Source: an uncultured Oscillospiraceae bacterium
GTDB taxonomy: Bacteria; Bacillota; Clostridia; Oscillospirales; Ruminococcaceae
Direction: 5' to 3'
DNA length: 16,199 nt
Assembly (NCBI GenBank): GCA_900543705.1
Contig: UQSL01000046.1
Span: 1 to 16,199, forward strand
Below, in pieces: positions 12,950 through 16,199 of the stretch. The translations under genes were made by a program, and so were the position numbers. Each line of letters starts with the position of its first letter. Position 1 is the first letter of the stretch. The notes below the pieces were generated by a model. The model was not told where the DNA came from and searched no databases. It saw nothing but the letters and a program-made list of their open reading frames with translations.

Positions 12950-12967
12950 ACATTCCCGCAGGAATGT
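12950..12967. repeat. Short hairpin in the TetR-oxidase intergenic region
   Basis: ACATTCC-CGCA-GGAATGT is a perfect 7-bp hairpin with a tetraloop and no T tail on either side. The 327-bp gap 12847-13173 otherwise holds the TetR promoter and operator and the oxidase terminator. No gene is seen in it. Confidence 0.35.
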
Positions 12968-13036
12968 AACCACGGCAACTCCGTTTTTAAACTGCCATTG
13001 ATATGACTGGATTTACAAGTCCTATAATTTTACCGC

Positions 13037-13088
13037 CAATATAAATAGGAAACGACATGGGTGCGGAGGCTCCACACCCATGTCGTTT
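13037..13088 (-). terminator. Terminator of the multicopper oxidase gene
   Basis: A 14-bp perfect stem AAACGACATGGGTG / CACCCATGTCGTTT with an 11-nt loop (13050-13088) lies 86 bp after the oxidase stop. It is followed on the minus strand by CCTATTTATATT. Confidence 0.8.
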
Positions 13089-13173
13089 GAGCGCCGCAAG
13101 GGAAGACGGCTTTTCAAAAGATGATGAAAGGGCTTTCTTTTACGCAGTCAGGATAGAAAACGGCACATTTGTT

Positions 13174-16100
13174 TTATTTTTCGTACCATTTTTTCTCCCA
13201 CCACTGCTTGACGTTTCGGCAGGCGGTCTCGCAGTGATACCGGATGCCCCGGCTCAGTACTCGATAAATGCCCCACATCCCGGATACCACGTCCCAGCGC
13301 AGGGAGCCGGAACGGTAGAGATAGTCACCGCGGCATTTTGTCTGTTTCGGCTCGATGTTGAACACATTGCCCACGCTGACGGCCCCCTGAATGGGTATGA
13401 CCCGGGTGAAGGGATCCTCCGGCTGGGCCTGCCAGCGGTGGTCGTGGAGGACAAAGCTGATATTCCTTGGCTTATCCGCAGGCATCAACAGGCGGATGAT
13501 CACCCGCTCCCCGGTGTAGGAATGGAACACCGGCGTAGCTGGGTCGCCGTGGACCTTGGAGTCAAAGATTTTGTAAATCACGGGGACGCGCTTGAGGCGG
13601 TTGTAGAACCGCTCGGAGCGGTAGTTGTAGCCCTTTTCCCCGGTGTCCTCGTGATCCGGGGCGCCGTGGGCACCTTCCTCGTCCTCCTGCTCCGTGGTCT
13701 TGATGAGGTTTCCCTCTTGGTCCAGCAGGCGGATGCCGTTGTGCGCGAATAGGACGAACTCCCGGAAGGTTTCCACCCCCAGCGCGGCGATGACGGCTTC
13801 CTCCTTGTAGTTCTCCTCCATGGGACAGATTCCGCTGTAATGCTTCGCCCGGGGCGGCTCCACGATGATGGCTCCGAACAGCCCATGATGCCGGTGGTTC
13901 CGCAGGTCCCCGAAGGAGGTCAGCAGACAGGCGCCGTATTCCCGATCCGCGTGCCACAGGTAGCGGACGCTCTCTCCCGGACCGGCGGTCTGCTCCACCG
14001 GGTTCCAGCCCACGTTGACGCCGGGCGAGGCCACGGGGTCATACTGCAAGAACTGCGGGTTCAGGGACACCCGGTTACCAGGCACATGAGGGAAGTCCAG
14101 CGGCACGGAGGGGTAGTCGTTCCACTGGATGGGCACGCAGGGGTCAAAGAGGTTGTGGAGCGTGACCTCCACCCAGTCACCGGCGTTGACCCGAAGAATC
14201 AGCGGAATGGGCTTCCGCCGGCCCCGTAGCACATCCTCGGCCTGCTCCAGTGGGACGAAAAGCAGACCCTCCGGATCGTGGTCGCCGAAGTGGTTGTAGC
14301 GAAGATCCTTCTGGATGGCAGCGATCTCGAATTTCCGCACCACCGCGCCTGGAGGCGGCGTCCGGGGGGCGGCGATGGGCCGGATACCGCACAGCGGCGG
14401 CAGGTCCTTTTGAGGAGTAGCATAGGCCCTGATAATCCCCCACAGCCCCAGCCACAGATCGTCGATGCCGCCGGAGTAATACAGATAATCTCCAGCTCCG
14501 TAGGGCTCGTCGATCTGGATATTGAACGCTTCGGAGATGCCGATGGTCTGGGCCTGAACCAAAGAAGAGACTGGGTCCGTGATCTCCTTCCGCCAGGGCA
14601 GGCCCGGGAGGTTGAAGATATGCTGCTCCTCATGGGCACCGTCTAACAGGCGGATGCGGATGGGCTCGCCGGGATAGGTCTCCAGGATAGGCGTGGCCGG
14701 ATCTCCGTAGACAAAGGAACTGAAGATGTGGGCGGGGTCGTTTTTCCACTTCAGCCGTTCCACCATGGGCTCGCAGCGGTAGTTGATACCCATAACGCCG
14801 GGATCGTCGTCAGAGCCGGGATGCTCTGGCGGGTTCAGGGGTTTGCCGTCTTTATCGAACAGCAGGGCGAAGTCGTGGAGGGCCAGGGCAAATTCCCGGT
14901 ACATCCTGCCGTCGGCGGTGCGGATGACCGCCTTGGTGCCGCTTTTCAGGGGTTCCAAGGTCTTGGGGTCCAGGAACTCCGCCCCGGCGGGCTCCACGAT
15001 GAGAGCTCCGAATAGGCCATGCTGCTGGTGCATATTGGCAAATAGGTGATCGTGGAAAAAGACGGTGTGCAGTTCCTCGTTGGCGAAGAAGCGCTCGATG
15101 AGCGTCTCATATTGCCGGGCTCCGGCGATGTTGTTCCAGCCGTTGGCCGCGCCGTCGGAGACGATGGTGTCAAATTTTAACAGATGGATGTGGAAGCCCA
15201 CGATATCGGTGACGGTCTCCAGCTGGAAGGGGCTGGCTTCGATGCGCTCCGGCAGCAGGTTGGTGAGCCGGACCTCCACGCAGTCCCCGGCGTTGACCCG
15301 GATGACCAGAGGCTCTGGCTGGATATCGCCGCACTCCACCTTGGCAAGGTAGTTCTCCAGGGTGCCCTCTTTTTCGATGTCCTCCTTTAGAACAAAGAAG
15401 CGCCCCTGCGGGTCGTGCCAGCCGTATTGGTTGTAGACCACCTTTGCCTGCACCGCCGCGATGTCAAAGCGTTTCACGTTTTTCGCCGCCCCGCAGGGGC
15501 AGGTATCCGTATACAACGCTCCGGGCACGAAGTTCTCCACAAAATTGGCCTCCTCCAGAATGGAGGGCTCTCTTGTGGGCTCCCCGTCCGGCGTCAGGAC
15601 GCCAAGCGGCGGCTGGAGGGGTTCTTCCCCGAAGGTCCCCTCAACGAAGTTGGGATAGCCGGGGTGCAGGTCATCCTTAGGCGGCGGAAGGGGACGGTCC
15701 TTCAGGGGCTTCAGCGCTGCGATGGGCGTCCCGTCCGGGTAGGTGTCTCCGCCCTCCTGCAGGCGGTCGAACACCCCCCACAACCTCCACATTCCCCCGT
15801 GGAAGTGGGGGTAGAGGTGGCAGTGGAAGATGGCGTCGCCGATCATCCCATTAAGACTGCCAGCGCCGTAGAGGATATCCAGGGTGTAGCACTCCTGGGG
15901 GCTGATGGAGATGGAGTCGATAATCGTGGACTTGGGGTCCTCCGGCTCCAGCCGCCACTGGTGGTTGTGCAGGTGGAACACATGGGTCTCCTTTACGCCG
16001 CCGTGGATGAGGCGTATCTTCGCCGGGTCCCCCACGTAGGCACGGAGAATGGGAGGGGCCGGGTCGCCATAGGCCCAGGAGCTCATGGAGATGTCCTCGT

Positions 16101-16199
16101 CTATGTCGGCGGGATCGCCGGGGTGATCCCGGGGCAGACGGTTCCTCCTGGGGTCGGGGCGGTAGCTGATGGCGGGGGGGCCGCCGGGGGGGGGGGGGG
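13174..16199 (-). CDS. Large multicopper oxidase, MnxG-like, 5' end outside window
   Basis: The frame is open to the right edge, so the protein is N-terminally partial. The ATG at 16086 is internal, because the residues before it (ISYRPDP) match the repeat boundaries GINYRCEP and GYNYRSER. Residues are counted from that ATG. Five cupredoxin domains are visible: the second half of unit 1 (1-110), unit 2 (about 200-555) and unit 3 (about 580-945). Copper motifs are HxxHxH (H35, H38, H40), HCHxxxHxxxxM (H88, C89, H90, H94, M99), HIH (299-301) and HDH (345-347), so one complete type 1/2/3 centre can form between units 1 and 2. Unit 3 and the second half of unit 2 lack most ligands. Such enzymes oxidise metals or phenols using O2. 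Size and repeats recall the spore manganese oxidase MnxG. Base composition is visibly richer in GC than the neighbours. Confidence 0.88.
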   Translation of the reverse strand, partial: PPPPGGPPAISYRPDPRRNRLPRDHPGDPADIDEDISMSSWAYGDPAPPILRAYVGDPAKIRLIHGGVKETHVFHLHNHQWRLEPEDPKSTIIDSISISPQECYTLDILYGAGSLNGMIGDAIFHCHLYPHFHGGMWRLWGVFDRLQEGGDTYPDGTPIAALKPLKDRPLPPPKDDLHPGYPNFVEGTFGEEPLQPPLGVLTPDGEPTREPSILEEANFVENFVPGALYTDTCPCGAAKNVKRFDIAAVQAKVVYNQYGWHDPQGRFFVLKEDIEKEGTLENYLAKVECGDIQPEPLVIRVNAGDCVEVRLTNLLPERIEASPFQLETVTDIVGFHIHLLKFDTIVSDGAANGWNNIAGARQYETLIERFFANEELHTVFFHDHLFANMHQQHGLFGALIVEPAGAEFLDPKTLEPLKSGTKAVIRTADGRMYREFALALHDFALLFDKDGKPLNPPEHPGSDDDPGVMGINYRCEPMVERLKWKNDPAHIFSSFVYGDPATPILETYPGEPIRIRLLDGAHEEQHIFNLPGLPWRKEITDPVSSLVQAQTIGISEAFNIQIDEPYGAGDYLYYSGGIDDLWLGLWGIIRAYATPQKDLPPLCGIRPIAAPRTPPPGAVVRKFEIAAIQKDLRYNHFGDHDPEGLLFVPLEQAEDVLRGRRKPIPLILRVNAGDWVEVTLHNLFDPCVPIQWNDYPSVPLDFPHVPGNRVSLNPQFLQYDPVASPGVNVGWNPVEQTAGPGESVRYLWHADREYGACLLTSFGDLRNHRHHGLFGAIIVEPPRAKHYSGICPMEENYKEEAVIAALGVETFREFVLFAHNGIRLLDQEGNLIKTTEQEDEEGAHGAPDHEDTGEKGYNYRSERFYNRLKRVPVIYKIFDSKVHGDPATPVFHSYTGERVIIRLLMPADKPRNISFVLHDHRWQAQPEDPFTRVIPIQGAVSVGNVFNIEPKQTKCRGDYLYRSGSLRWDVVSGMWGIYRVLSRGIRYHCETACRNVKQWWEKKWYEK
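16186..16199. other. Run of 14 G at the right edge
   Basis: The window ends in 14 consecutive G, preceded by another seven-G run and CCGCC. It would code for a proline run upstream of the cupredoxin domain. It may be a real low-complexity linker, but a homopolymer exactly at a sequence end is also a common sequencing or assembly artefact. Confidence 0.6.

Noticed and set aside
12256..13053. Shared 14-mer GTTTCCTATTTATA after two terminators (12256-12269 plus, 13053-13040 minus)
   Set aside because: Both lie in T-rich terminator tails, where chance similarity is likely. There is no other similarity around them.
13057..13752. A 231-codon plus-strand open frame starting in the oxidase terminator
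   Set aside because: Most of it is the antisense of the GC-rich oxidase gene. The start lies inside the terminator hairpin with no ribosome site.
16084..16086. ATG as the start of the oxidase gene
   Set aside because: There is no ribosome site, the frame stays open to the window edge, and the residues before it match the repeat boundary seen twice more in the protein.

Overview
The window looks like part of the chromosome of an anaerobic, endospore-forming Firmicute, most likely a clostridial member of the Oscillospirales/Ruminococcaceae type. The evidence is a near-complete spoIIIA operon of clostridial style, moderately high GC, strong AGGAGG-type ribosome sites and sigma-A-type promoters. 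No tRNA, rRNA, CRISPR array or transposase gene was seen.

Region 1 (16-4079, + strand) carries spoIIIAB, AC, AD, AE, AF, AG and AH, tightly packed and partly overlapping. spoIIIAA would lie just left of the window. Together these proteins build the mother-cell half of the channel that joins mother cell and forespore. Two consecutive intrinsic terminators close the operon. Region 2 (4080-5160, +) holds a 10-bp inverted repeat, a small XRE-type regulator, a 65-residue protein resembling DUF6514, and about 380 bp of gene-poor sequence with a possible gene remnant.

Region 3 (5161-7039, - strand) is an ABC-F ATPase with an unusually short interdomain linker. Its roughly 420-nt upstream region begins with a strong promoter. 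It then encodes a compact, pseudoknotted RNA candidate with its own terminator, followed by two more terminator hairpins and a small ORF overlapping the ABC-F start. No second promoter is evident in front of ABC-F, so it is probably reached by regulated read-through. Region 4 (7081-10341, -) is one long gene: an EndoQ-like PHP nuclease fused to a UvrD/PcrA helicase, ending in a probable sliding-clamp-binding motif. It is probably a DNA base-damage repair enzyme.

Region 5 (10342-12915) is regulatory. It contains a promoter with an adjacent GGTTAG/CTAACC palindrome, a perfect three-way-junction fold, a possible 47-residue protein, a DtxR-family metal-dependent repressor, a TraX-family membrane protein and a TetR repressor with its own promoter and operator. 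Region 6 (13050-16199, -) is the C-terminal part of a very large, more GC-rich multicopper oxidase made of repeated cupredoxin units. Its N-terminus runs off the right edge, where the sequence ends in a run of 14 G.

The most unusual items are the structured RNA plus attenuator-like leader upstream of ABC-F, the ABC-F linker deletion, the EndoQ-helicase fusion, the three-way-junction leader, and the oxygen-dependent oxidase in an apparently anaerobic spore-former.
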